Position numbers and translations under genes: made by a program. The notes under the pieces were generated by a model that saw only the letters and a program-made list of their open reading frames with translations, was not told where the DNA came from and did no database searches. A stretch of 64,000 nucleotides of DNA from Clostridium punense (GTDB taxonomy: Bacteria > Bacillota > Clostridia > Clostridiales > Clostridiaceae): contig NZ_JAGGLL010000007.1 of NCBI RefSeq assembly GCF_017874425.1, positions 1 to 64,000 of the forward strand. Reading direction: 5' to 3'. Of this stretch, positions 1 through 8,212 are shown piece by piece. The first letter of the stretch is position 1, and each line of letters starts with the position of its first letter.

Positions 1-68
1 AAATCGTCTAGGAGACAAGTATTTTTTTGATAGCAGGCTACGCCTAAGAGCTGGAGGCAAAAGAGAGA
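1..68. other. Left-edge sequence, possible end of a truncated gene
   Basis: The window opens inside transcribed-looking DNA that ends at the terminator just after it. Reading from base 1 gives nine codons and a stop at 28-30. Reading from base 2 stays open through the terminator to 98-100, which is less natural for a gene end. Too little is present to assign a product or to exclude the tail of a structured RNA. Confidence 0.2.
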
Positions 69-91
69 GCGTGCCGAGGCACGCCTTTTTT
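69..91 (+). terminator. Intrinsic terminator
   Basis: A G+C-rich stem (GCGTGC / GCACGC) with a four-base loop is followed by six T. It ends whatever is transcribed rightward from outside the window. Confidence 0.75.
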
Positions 92-250
92 ATTTCATAG
101 CAAGTAACATCATATTTCATACTATCCATAAAAATAGGAGAATCTTCAAAGCAGAATATAAAAGGAAAACTTCTTAGATGGGAGTATTTATTGCTGTGAG
201 AATTATGAATTACCTTAACTTAGAATAAAGGTGAATATTTAACAATAATA

Positions 251-280
251 AAAGCCCTAATCAATTTTGATTAGGGCTTT
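251..280. terminator. Bidirectional intrinsic terminator
   Basis: This is a perfect 14-bp inverted repeat (AAAGCCCTAATCAA and its complement) with a 2-bp centre. It is A-rich before and T-rich after, so it can work on both strands. It lies beyond the 3' end of the leftward PHP gene. I see no gene in the rest of 92-488. Confidence 0.8.
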
Positions 281-488
281 ACTTTAATAACTATGAAGAT
301 AATATCATAGCCCTATTTTATTAGTTTGTATATTTTCATGCTTATTTCACTGGGGAAGTATAGTGTGGTTTTCATTAGTTTAATTTTTAACTTATTAATT
401 TTCAGAGGCTTATCAGAAGCCAGGACATGCTCATGTACAATTTAACTTCTAATCTAGAATCCCAATAAAAAAGAAAACAAATGAGCGT

Positions 489-1364
489 CTACAAAACATT
501 ACTTGGAAGCCATGGCTTTAATATGTCAAAAGGTATCTTTGTATCAATAATGCTTTCTCCCATTTTCACAGTAGGCTTCAGCTTTCCATGATAATCACTT
601 CCACCACAGGCGTGAAGGTTGTGTTCCTTACAATAATTAAGCAATTGCTTTGTTATTTCAATAGAATGAAGGGAATGGTAACATTCTACTCCATCAAGAG
701 CATTTAAGGATATTATTGAATCTAGAAACTCTTCATAGTTATCTGCATAATATCCATAAAGGTGTGCTAGAAAGGACTTTCCACCAGCCTTTTTTATAGT
801 AGCTGCAACTTCTTCCACTGTGAACCAATCCTTCAGCATATCAATGAAAAATGGACTTTCTACATTGTTTATACAAGTTCTATAAAATACATTCATGCTT
901 TCACAGACTTCCGTGCCAAGATGCTTCTCATTTTCAGGATATTTTCTAAGATCGTTATGAATAATTTGTGTTGCAAAATACTTTCCATCAATTGATAAAT
1001 TATTGCTATATTTAAGGTTAAGATTTTTGCATATTTCAATTAATTTTTTTAGATAATCATTTTCCCTCTCATAAAAATTGTCATCTGAAATTAATCCTGA
1101 TGAGGCTATTGTATCAAAATCAATACCATAACCTAGTATTTCGATTGGTTTCCCATTATGCATAGCTGAAAATTCACAGCCTGGGATAAGCTTACCTTCA
1201 AAGTAGTTATGAATATTAATATCTTTTAGCTTTTCATAAGCCCCAAGGGAGTTGTGATCTGTAATGGAAATATATTTTAAGCCAAGTTGTTGTGCTTTAA
1301 TAAGGATATCTTTAGGTTCATCAGAACCATCTGAAGTGGTGGTGTGTATATGTAAATCTATCAT
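489..1364 (-). CDS. PHP-domain phosphoesterase
   Basis: A 291-residue protein of the PHP superfamily, which are multi-metal phosphoesterases. The metal-binding pattern is complete: HIHTTTSDGS at residues 4-13, ITDHNS near 34-39, GCEFSA near 62, an HLYGY histidine near 200, and GGSDYHG near 258. Stand-alone PHP proteins of this size include TrpH/RNase AM-like 5'-3' exonucleases and nucleotide phosphatases; the sequence alone does not decide the substrate. The start is supported by AAAGGAG eight bases before the ATG. It is transcribed away from the BceRS genes and stands alone. Family certain, substrate unknown. Confidence 0.85.
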   Translation of the reverse strand: MIDLHIHTTTSDGSDEPKDILIKAQQLGLKYISITDHNSLGAYEKLKDINIHNYFEGKLIPGCEFSAMHNGKPIEILGYGIDFDTIASSGLISDDNFYERENDYLKKLIEICKNLNLKYSNNLSIDGKYFATQIIHNDLRKYPENEKHLGTEVCESMNVFYRTCINNVESPFFIDMLKDWFTVEEVAATIKKAGGKSFLAHLYGYYADNYEEFLDSIISLNALDGVECYHSLHSIEITKQLLNYCKEHNLHACGGSDYHGKLKPTVKMGESIIDTKIPFDILKPWLPSNVL

Positions 1365-1462
1365 ATTTTCGTAGCTCCTTTATTTGTAATTACATATTTA
1401 ATTTTATATAACTTTACTGGATAATACAAGAAATTAGAAATTATGAAGGTTCATTATGAAAG

Positions 1463-1492
1463 TTTAACCAATAATCTTAAGTATGATATAAT
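1463..1492 (+). promoter_or_regulatory. Probable promoter of bceR-like gene
   Basis: A TTTAAC -35-like hexamer at 1463-1468 and a perfect TATAAT at 1487-1492 are separated by 18 bp, about 40 bp before the response-regulator start. Confidence 0.5.
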
Positions 1493-1534
1493 TAAGCTAT
1501 TATTTGAGAAAAAGAGTGTTTGAGGAGAGAGTAA

Positions 1535-2206
1535 ATGTATAAAATTCTTATAGTAGAAGATGATTTAATCATTGCTAAAACAGTAAAAAATCATATAAAG
1601 TCCTGGGGATATGAAGCGGAATGTGTAACTGATTTTAAAGATATTCTTTCTTTTTTTGCTTCCTATAATCCTCAGCTTATTTTGTTAGATATTACTCTAC
1701 CTTTTTTTAACGGCTTTCACTGGTGTAATGAAATCAGAAAGGTTTCCAAGGTACCTATTATTTTTATTTCCTCTGCATCAGACAATATGAATATAGTAAT
1801 GGCTATGAATATGGGTGGAGATGATTTTATAGCAAAGCCTTTTGACCTTAATGTGCTAACTGCAAAGGTTCAGGCATTATTACGCCGTACCTATGATTTT
1901 GCAGGGCAGACTAATCTTCTAGAGCATAGAGGGGCAATACTTAACACCAGCGACTCCACTTTAAATTTTAAGGGAAATAAAATTGAGTTATCCAAAAATG
2001 AAAATAGGATATTAAAGATTCTTATAGAAAACAAAGGTAAGACCGTGTCTAGGGATAATATTATGACAAGGCTTTGGGAAACAGACAGTTATATAGATGA
2101 CAATACCTTAACTGTTAATATAACAAGGCTGCGTAAAAAGCTGCAGGACATAGGATTGTTGGATTTTATTATAACTAAGAAGGGTGTAGGATATCTGGTG
2201 GAATGA
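1535..2206 (+). CDS. BceR-type response regulator
   Basis: A 223-residue OmpR/PhoB-family response regulator. The receiver domain (1-115) has the acidic pair D9/D10, the phospho-acceptor D52 in LLLDITLP, and K101 in AKPF. A winged-helix DNA-binding domain follows (about 130-223), ending in the usual TKKGVGYLVE. The next gene starts after a one-base gap and encodes a short BceS-like kinase. An ABC transporter of the BceAB class follows. In this family the regulator is phosphorylated when the transporter detects a cell-wall-active peptide, and it then activates the transporter genes. The dyad at 3233-3254 is its likely target. Confidence 0.9.
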   Translation: MYKILIVEDDLIIAKTVKNHIKSWGYEAECVTDFKDILSFFASYNPQLILLDITLPFFNGFHWCNEIRKVSKVPIIFISSASDNMNIVMAMNMGGDDFIAKPFDLNVLTAKVQALLRRTYDFAGQTNLLEHRGAILNTSDSTLNFKGNKIELSKNENRILKILIENKGKTVSRDNIMTRLWETDSYIDDNTLTVNITRLRKKLQDIGLLDFIITKKGVGYLVE

Positions 2207-2207
2207 A

Positions 2208-3221
2208 ATGAAGAAAACAGAAGTTTTTAGTCTTGTGATGTTTTATTTGAAAGCTCGGCTAAAAGGGATTATTCTTTTAGTTTTGTGCTCTTTAACCTTC
2301 GCTATTGTACTTTTCTTATATAATGTTCCTGTAGAACCTGTAGTCTATGCTAGTGTTCTCTGGGCAATTATAGCAGTTGTTTTTCTAATTATAGATTTTC
2401 TAAGCCTATATAAGAAGCATAAACTACTTCAGGATTTAAAACACAATATTGCTTTAAAATTTGATAATCTGCCTCAACCCAAGGATATAATTGAAAGAGA
2501 TTACCACGATTTACTTACTATTATTTGTAAGCAAAACCTTGAAATTACTCATAATGCAGAGGTAAATCAAAGTAAATTAATAGATTATTACACTTTATGG
2601 GCTCATCAAATTAAGACCCCTATTTCAGCAATGCATTTAATCCTTCAGACAGAAGACAATGAGTTAAGCTCAGAGCTTTCTATGGAGTTATTTAAGATTG
2701 AACAGTATGTAGAGTTTGTACTTCAGTATCTAAGACTTGAAAGTATGTCTGCTGATCTTATGCTTAAAAGTCAAAGTCTTGATAATATAGTAAAGCAGGC
2801 AGTACGAAAATATGCAAGAATGTTTATAAGAAAAAGAATTAAGCTGGACTTTAAAGACTTAAATTGTGAGGTTTTAACTGATGAAAAGTGGCTGTTATTT
2901 GCTATTGAGCAGCTTTTATCAAATGCCTTGAAGTATACTAAGGAGGGCACTATTTCAATATACATGAATGATGGCTCTAAAAAAACTCTTGTTATAGAAG
3001 ATACTGGTATTGGTATAAAGGAAGAGGATTTAGCCCGCACATTTGAAAGAGGATTTACAGGCTACAATGGTAGATGGGATAAGAAGTCTACAGGTCTTGG
3101 GTTATATCTCTGTAAGCAGATTTTAAATAAGCTTTCCCACAGTATAACCATAGAATCAAGAGTGGATGAAGGTACAAAGGTAAAAATTAATTTAGAAACA
3201 ATTCAAGTGGGCATAGAATAA
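2208..3221 (+). CDS. BceS-type intramembrane-sensing histidine kinase
   Basis: A 337-residue sensor kinase. Two transmembrane segments (about 20-40 and 45-65) are joined by only a few residues, so there is no extracellular sensor domain. This is the hallmark of intramembrane-sensing kinases that depend on a BceAB partner. The phospho-acceptor is H133 in HQIKTPISAMHL. The ATP-binding domain shows SNALKYTKEG (N box), EDTGIGI (G1) and STGLGLYL (G2). It starts directly after the regulator stop and is clearly co-transcribed with it. The ABC genes begin 122 bp downstream behind their own operator and hairpin. Confidence 0.9.
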   Translation: MKKTEVFSLVMFYLKARLKGIILLVLCSLTFAIVLFLYNVPVEPVVYASVLWAIIAVVFLIIDFLSLYKKHKLLQDLKHNIALKFDNLPQPKDIIERDYHDLLTIICKQNLEITHNAEVNQSKLIDYYTLWAHQIKTPISAMHLILQTEDNELSSELSMELFKIEQYVEFVLQYLRLESMSADLMLKSQSLDNIVKQAVRKYARMFIRKRIKLDFKDLNCEVLTDEKWLLFAIEQLLSNALKYTKEGTISIYMNDGSKKTLVIEDTGIGIKEEDLARTFERGFTGYNGRWDKKSTGLGLYLCKQILNKLSHSITIESRVDEGTKVKINLETIQVGIE

Positions 3222-3232
3222 GTTTTTATTTC

Positions 3233-3254
3233 AACCTTACAAAGACGTAAGGTT
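3233..3254. promoter_or_regulatory. Probable BceR-type operator dyad
   Basis: A perfect 8-bp inverted repeat, AACCTTAC-AAAGAC-GTAAGGTT. Its core TTACA-AAGA-CGTAA differs by one base from the TNACA-N4-TGTAA pattern described for BceR-like regulators. It lies about 90 bp before the ABC ATPase start, downstream of the kinase gene, as expected for separately activated bceAB. Binding is inferred. Confidence 0.65.
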
Positions 3255-3256
3255 AG

Positions 3257-3298
3257 AGGAAGAAATGTAAGCCAAAGTTAAGGCAGGCATTTCTTCCT
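3257..3298 (+). terminator. Hairpin between bceS and bceA (terminator or attenuator)
   Basis: An 11-bp perfect stem (AGGAAGAAATG / CATTTCTTCCT) with a 20-base loop, followed by a short T-rich stretch. It probably ends read-through from the kinase gene or limits basal expression of the transporter. Confidence 0.5.
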
Positions 3299-3343
3299 TT
3301 TGTTAAACTGAACATGATAAAAATTTGGGAGAGTGAATAATTC

Positions 3344-4111
3344 ATGTCAATATTAGAAGTGAAAAAACTTAAAAAAATATATACCAGCCGTTTTGGAGGA
3401 AATCATGTTCAAGCCTTATCTGATGTATCTTTTTCTGTGGAAAAGGGTGAATATGTAGCAATTATGGGTGAGTCTGGATCAGGTAAAACTACATTGCTAA
3501 ATATTATTGCAGCTCTTGATAAGCCTACAAATGGAGAGGTGGTTCTTAATGGCATAAGTAGTAGGAATATTAAGGAAAAGGAAATATCTAAATTTCGCCG
3601 CGATAATTTAGGTTTTGTATTTCAAGATTTTAATCTTCTTGATACTTTTTCATTGCAGGATAATATATTTTTGCCCCTTGTTTTATCCGGGAAGGCTTTT
3701 GAGGAAATGAACAACAGGTTAAAGCCTATAGCAAAGAAACTTGGCATAGATGGTATTTTGGTAAAGTATCCTTATGAAGTATCTGGTGGTCAAAAGCAAA
3801 GGGCAGCTATAGCAAGAGCTTTAATAACTAGCCCACAACTTATTCTTGCAGATGAGCCTACAGGAGCACTAGATTCTCATTCAAGCGATGAGTTATTACG
3901 TCTGTTTAATGATATAAATAAAGAAGGGCAAACCATAATAATGGTTACTCACAGTACCAAAGCAGCCAGCCACGCAAGTCGCGTACTTTTTATAAAGGAT
4001 GGAGAAGTATTTCATCAACTTTATAGAGCTTCTATGAGTCAGGAAGAAATGTATCAAAAGATTTCTGATACCCTTACTATAATTGCTACAGGCGGTGAGC
4101 GATTTGAGTAA
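3344..4111 (+). CDS. BceA-type ABC transporter ATP-binding protein
   Basis: A 255-residue ATPase of the MacB/BceA class. Walker A is GESGSGKTT (about 42-50), the Q-loop lies in VFQDFNLLD, the signature is VSGGQKQR, and Walker B is LILADEPTGALD. With the following permease it forms a BceAB-like transporter, which frees lipid II-cycle intermediates from peptides such as bacitracin or lantibiotics and signals to BceS. Its start (ATG) overlaps no other gene. Its end overlaps the permease start by 8 bp if the permease begins at TTG 4104. The particular antibiotic cannot be read from sequence. Confidence 0.9.
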   Translation: MSILEVKKLKKIYTSRFGGNHVQALSDVSFSVEKGEYVAIMGESGSGKTTLLNIIAALDKPTNGEVVLNGISSRNIKEKEISKFRRDNLGFVFQDFNLLDTFSLQDNIFLPLVLSGKAFEEMNNRLKPIAKKLGIDGILVKYPYEVSGGQKQRAAIARALITSPQLILADEPTGALDSHSSDELLRLFNDINKEGQTIIMVTHSTKAASHASRVLFIKDGEVFHQLYRASMSQEEMYQKISDTLTIIATGGERFE

Positions 4112-6077
4112 GATGTTCTATGAAAAGCTGGCTGTAACTAATATTAAAAAGAATGGAAAGACTTACTTTCCCTATATGTTAACTTGTATCTGTATTACTG
4201 CTATGTTTTATATTATGGATTTTATATCAGTGAATCCTGGCTTAGATAATATGTCTGGGGGAAATGATCTTAAGGCTATATTAAAATTTGGAACTTATGT
4301 TATTGGGTTCTTCTCAGTGGTTTTTCTTTTTTATACTAATAGCTTTCTTATTAAAAGGCGTAAAAAGGAAATTGGGTTATATAACATACTAGGTATGGAA
4401 AAAAAGCATATTGCTAAAGTGTTGTTTTGGGAAAACTTTTTTGTAGCCCTCATAACTACGGCATTAGGACTTCTTTTAGGAATTGCCTTAAGCAAGCTTA
4501 TGTTTTTAGTGCTTCTTAAGATTTTAAATTTTAAGGTACCCATGGGTTTTTTTATTTCAAAACAGTCTTTATTTAAAACCGTTGCTTTATTTGGCTTTAC
4601 ATTTGTCTTAATTCTTATGAATAATCTAAGACAAATTCATCTCGCAAACCCTGTGGAGCTTCTAAAAGGAGGTCAAGTTGGGGAAAAAGAGCCAAAGACA
4701 AAATGGATTCTTACTCTAATTGGAGTTATCAGCCTTGGAATTGGTTACTATATTGCTTTAACTACAGGATCGCCTTTAGCAGCACTAAGTAGCTTTTTTA
4801 TGGCAGTAATTCTTGTTATGGTAGGAACTTGGGCCCTATTTACTGCAGGGAGCATAGCACTTTTAAAAGCACTTAGAAAGAATAAAAATTTTTATTATAA
4901 GACCAATCATTTTATAAATGTGTCTGGTATGATTTATAGAATGAAACAAAATGCAGTAGGACTCGCCAATATTTGTATTCTTTCAACCACTGTTCTAGTA
5001 ATGCTGTCTACTACAGTATCCCTATATATTGGTATGGAGGATGTGCTTAGAACAAGATACCCAAGAGATATTTCAATAAGCGCAAAAAACATTTCAAAAG
5101 ATAAGTCAGAAGAACTTACTTCTATGATAAAAGAGCAGGCGGAAAAACAGGGCGCTGCTGTGAAAAATATAGTTAAATATCGATCTTTAGATTTAGCTGT
5201 AATACAAGATAAAAATTACTTTACAGATAACCGCAATGAATTGGACATGAACAATTTAGGTTTCTTAGAGTTTATCCCTCTAAGTGAATATAATCACATG
5301 GAAAACAAGTCTATTGCTTTAAAGGAAGATGAAGTGCTCCTTTACACTTATAGAGGAGAAATAGCTGAAGATAGTATTAATATTTTAGGTAATGAGTTTA
5401 AAATTAAAGAGCGTATAAATACTATGACAGTAGATGGAATTGCTTCTTCTGTAGTTTCAAATGGTTACTTTGTTGTGGTTCCTGACGAAAATACAATTGA
5501 AAAAATATTCAGTTCAAGTACTGAAGCTTCTAAAAATATTGGTGAATTATCTTATTATTTTGCCTTTGATACTGATGATAATGAGGAAGCGGAAATTACT
5601 TTAACTAAAGATATTAGTAACAAAATAAAAGAGTTATCTATTGATGGAAACTGCGAAGGTTTGGAAGAATCTAGAGTATCTTTCTTTTCTGTCTACGGAG
5701 GTCTTTTCTTCCTAGGTATATTCCTTGGAGCACTCTTTATTATGGCCACAGTGCTTATTATATACTACAAACAAATTTCAGAAGGCTATGATGATAAGGA
5801 ACGCTTTGAAATTATGCAAAAGGTTGGAATGAGCAAAGAAGAAATAAAGAAATCAATCAACAGTCAAGTGCTTATGGTGTTTTTCCTTCCTCTTTTCACA
5901 GCTATTATCCATATTGCTTTTGCATTTAAAGTTATAGTAAAGCTTTTGGAAGTATTAAACCTAACTAATGTTACACTGTTTGCATATTGCACTGCTGGAA
6001 CAATTTTTGTCTTTACTATTTTTTATGCTATTGTGTATATGCTCACTTCAAAGGTTTACTACAAAATTGTTAGCTAA
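4104..6077 (+). CDS. BceB-type ABC transporter permease
   Basis: An FtsX/MacB-family permease of about 657 residues. About ten hydrophobic segments are seen, with a large hydrophilic extracellular region (about 330-530) between segments 7 and 8, the diagnostic BceB layout. An RKKEIGLYNILGMEKKHI stretch is the typical cytoplasmic coupling segment. The frame opens upstream at TTG 4083, but GGCGGTGAG at 4091-4099 places the start at TTG 4104 or ATG 4113; translational coupling to the ATPase is likely either way. The extracellular domain is thought to bind the peptide-target complex. A terminator follows at 6261. Confidence 0.88.
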   Translation: MSKMFYEKLAVTNIKKNGKTYFPYMLTCICITAMFYIMDFISVNPGLDNMSGGNDLKAILKFGTYVIGFFSVVFLFYTNSFLIKRRKKEIGLYNILGMEKKHIAKVLFWENFFVALITTALGLLLGIALSKLMFLVLLKILNFKVPMGFFISKQSLFKTVALFGFTFVLILMNNLRQIHLANPVELLKGGQVGEKEPKTKWILTLIGVISLGIGYYIALTTGSPLAALSSFFMAVILVMVGTWALFTAGSIALLKALRKNKNFYYKTNHFINVSGMIYRMKQNAVGLANICILSTTVLVMLSTTVSLYIGMEDVLRTRYPRDISISAKNISKDKSEELTSMIKEQAEKQGAAVKNIVKYRSLDLAVIQDKNYFTDNRNELDMNNLGFLEFIPLSEYNHMENKSIALKEDEVLLYTYRGEIAEDSINILGNEFKIKERINTMTVDGIASSVVSNGYFVVVPDENTIEKIFSSSTEASKNIGELSYYFAFDTDDNEEAEITLTKDISNKIKELSIDGNCEGLEESRVSFFSVYGGLFFLGIFLGALFIMATVLIIYYKQISEGYDDKERFEIMQKVGMSKEEIKKSINSQVLMVFFLPLFTAIIHIAFAFKVIVKLLEVLNLTNVTLFAYCTAGTIFVFTIFYAIVYMLTSKVYYKIVS

Positions 6078-6260
6078 TTTATTCTGCAATTTAAGAACAA
6101 ATGAACACAATCACAGGATCCCATTGGCAATTTAATATTAGTAGTAACATCTACAAAAGACCATCAACAGGGTTTAATAAAAAACCTAAAATGGGCAACA
6201 CAATAGTAGTAACTTTATCAAAGATTATATTAAATTATATTAGTAGAAATTTTAAGAGTT

Positions 6261-6291
6261 CTAATGAATTTTCATTAGGGCTTTCTTTTTT
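6261..6291 (+). terminator. Terminator of the bceAB unit
   Basis: A stem CTAATGAA / TTCATTAG with a 2-bp centre is followed by GGC and a T-rich run. It lies about 185 bp after the permease stop. Confidence 0.6.
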
Positions 6292-6328
6292 GCAAAGTTT
6301 TTGTCTGTTAATTATATCCATGGGTAAA

Positions 6329-6334
6329 TATAAT
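6329..6334 (+). promoter_or_regulatory. -10 element for the Y RNA
   Basis: A perfect TATAAT lies 15-20 bp before the closing stem of the structured RNA. The -35 side (TGTTAA at 6306-6311, 17 bp away) is weak. Confidence 0.4.
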
Positions 6335-6344
6335 TAAATTGTAA

Positions 6345-6495
6345 GGCAAATACAAGGCAGTGCATATTTGAGATACTTCGATTATGATTTTAAGGTGTCA
6401 CAGGTTCGACTCCTGTTCAATATCATTCTAAGTGGTATTGATAGCTCAGTTGGTAGAGCACTATTTCTTAAATAGCTTTTCTCCTTGTATTGTAA
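6345..6495 (+). ncRNA. Bacterial Y RNA (YrlA type) with permuted tRNA-like module
   Basis: tRNA parts occur in circularly permuted order. The T-arm comes first (stem ACAGG/CCTGT 6400-6416, loop TTCGACT). Next is the 3' acceptor-like strand TCAATATC (6417-6424), a 9-base capping loop, then the 5' acceptor-like strand GGTATTGA (6434-6441), which pairs along all 8 positions with one G-U. A D-arm follows (GCTC-AGTTGGTA-GAGC, 6444-6459). An anticodon-like region at 6461-6475 can pair with TTTAAG at 6389-6394. A 9-bp stem closes the ends (AATACAAGG 6349-6357 with CCTTGTATT 6483-6491). An acceptor stem closed by a loop plus an end stem is the known architecture of YrlA Y RNAs, which bind Ro60; the ro60 gene follows 250 bp downstream. 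Exact ends are estimates. I did not find an unmistakable Ro60-binding consensus in the lower stem. Confidence 0.8.
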
Positions 6496-6509
6496 AAGTG
6501 GGCAGTGTA

Positions 6510-6585
6510 GAAAAGTGTTACTTCATAGAATAAAGGGCGCTCTTAAATGAGCAGAACACTTTTCGATTTTCTCCCTTTTATTTTT
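6510..6585 (+). terminator. Large hairpin and T-run after the Y RNA
   Basis: A 10-bp stem GAAAAGTGTT (6510-6519) / AACACTTTTC (6555-6564) encloses a smaller GCTC/GAGC hairpin. An alternative pairing AATAAAGGG (6529-6537) with CCCTTTTATT (6573-6582) runs into five T. It can end the Y RNA transcript, or be a second small structured RNA. Confidence 0.5.
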
Positions 6586-6748
6586 AGGAATTTTACCTTA
6601 ACTATATTGTATTTTGTCAGAGTAGTTCTTCTGTGCATTTAAAATGGAAGTCTTAGTCTTAAATTTAAATCTCAGTGAAGGTTTAATAGCCTTAAAAAGT
6701 CACAGAAGAAAATAAATCAGTTCATTATTTTAAAGAGGAGTGAGAATC

Positions 6749-8212
6749 ATGAGTAAGTTTAATAGTAATTCCAATATGTTAAGTAAAAATAATGAAGGAT
6801 ACATTGCTTATAAAATGAGTTTAATAGATAGATTAATTATAGAAGTTTTAGCAAGTTTTTTTGGTGAAGATAAATTTTATGGAGATAATTCTTCTCAAGT
6901 TATTAAAGATATAAGAGAAGTGTGTACTACAAATCCTGGTTTTGTTGCAAATTTAGCTATATATGCAAGAAAAGAAATGCATCTTAGAACTATATCCCAT
7001 GTTTTGGTTTCAGAGCTTGCAAAGTCACCTTTAGGAAAACCTTATGCTAGACGAGCAATTTATGAAGTAATAGAGAGAGTAGATGATATGGCAGAGATAT
7101 TAGCATATTACTTAAATGAATTTGGAAAGCCAATACCGAACTCAATGAAAAAAGCAATAGGAGACAAGTTTTTAACTTTTGATGAATACAGCTTAGCAAA
7201 GTATAATCAGTCTAAGGAAGTTAAGCTTAAGGATATAGTATGCTTAGTTCACCCTAAGGCAAATGATGAAGAACAAAGCAATATGTTTAAAAGACTAATA
7301 GAGGGAAACTTAAAAACTCCTATTACTTGGCAAACAAAGTTATCCTCTCAAGGAAATACAGCTGAGTCTTGGGAAAAACTTATTGCAGATAATAAACTTG
7401 GGTATATGGCATTACTTAGAAACCTAAGAAATATAATAAAAAGCAATCCTAAGAACTTAAATAAAGTCTATGAAATGTTAGTAAATAAAGAATGGATAAT
7501 AAAAAGCAAGCAATTGCCTTTTAGATTTTATACCGCCTTTAAGGCTTTATATAATGAAAATTTAGGAAGCTCCAAGTTATATGATGCGTTGGAAACAGCT
7601 ATGAAGCATTCAACTAATAATATAACAAAGCTTCAAGGGAAAACCTTTATTTCTGCTGATGTGTCAGGTTCTATGACAATGCCAATTAGCACAAGAAGTG
7701 AGGTTACTTCAGCTAATATAGCAGTACTTATGATGGCAATATCTAATTATATTTGTGAGGAAGCGATAACAAGCACCTTTGATACTAATTTTTATTTAAA
7801 GCCAATGGCTAGTAGTAATGGAATCATTGCAAATGCATTAGCTATTCCTGTTACTGGTGGGGGTACTGATATATCATTGCCAATAAAGTATTTACTTCAA
7901 GAAAAAATATATGTGGATAGAATAATTATTTTATCTGATAATGAAATTAATTATGGCTATAAGGATACTTGTCAAAGTTATATTGAAAAGTATAAGAAGA
8001 AGGTAAATCCAGAGGTTTGGGTTCATGGAATTGATATGGAAGGTTATGGGACACAACAGTTTTGTGGTGAAAGGGTTAATATAATTTCAGGCTGGAGTGA
8101 AAAGATCTTAGAGTTCATTACCACAGTGGAAAATGGGGTTGGAGATTTAAGAAGTCATATTGAAAATTACTATTTTAAGAAGGAGAATAATTATGAAGGT
8201 TATACAAGGTAA
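6749..8212 (+). CDS. rsr: Ro60/Rsr homologue (TROVE and vWA domains)
   Basis: A 487-residue ring-shaped RNA-binding protein of the Ro60 family. The N-terminal TROVE HEAT-repeat domain covers about 1-290. The C-terminal von Willebrand A domain carries the MIDAS motif DVSGS at D304 and continues to about 480. Ro60 proteins bind Y RNA on the outside of the ring and pass single-stranded 3' ends of misfolded or damaged RNA through the centre. In bacteria they help exonucleases in rRNA and stress-related RNA decay. A GTG at 6740 lies inside the ribosome binding site (AGAGGAG), so the ATG at 6749 is preferred. It overlaps the rtcB start by 20 bp, showing tight coupling. Confidence 0.93.
   Translation: MSKFNSNSNMLSKNNEGYIAYKMSLIDRLIIEVLASFFGEDKFYGDNSSQVIKDIREVCTTNPGFVANLAIYARKEMHLRTISHVLVSELAKSPLGKPYARRAIYEVIERVDDMAEILAYYLNEFGKPIPNSMKKAIGDKFLTFDEYSLAKYNQSKEVKLKDIVCLVHPKANDEEQSNMFKRLIEGNLKTPITWQTKLSSQGNTAESWEKLIADNKLGYMALLRNLRNIIKSNPKNLNKVYEMLVNKEWIIKSKQLPFRFYTAFKALYNENLGSSKLYDALETAMKHSTNNITKLQGKTFISADVSGSMTMPISTRSEVTSANIAVLMMAISNYICEEAITSTFDTNFYLKPMASSNGIIANALAIPVTGGGTDISLPIKYLLQEKIYVDRIIILSDNEINYGYKDTCQSYIEKYKKKVNPEVWVHGIDMEGYGTQQFCGERVNIISGWSEKILEFITTVENGVGDLRSHIENYYFKKENNYEGYTR

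Noticed and set aside
6101-6337. Open frame of 78 codons between bceB and the Y RNA
   Set aside because: No ribosome binding site, low-complexity composition, and it spans the bceAB terminator; not called as a gene.
6400-6475. Interpretation as a functional permuted or split tRNA gene
   Set aside because: The anticodon arm is one base short and can fold as a triloop, no processing signals for permuted tRNA exist in bacteria, and the ro60 context fits a Y RNA far better.
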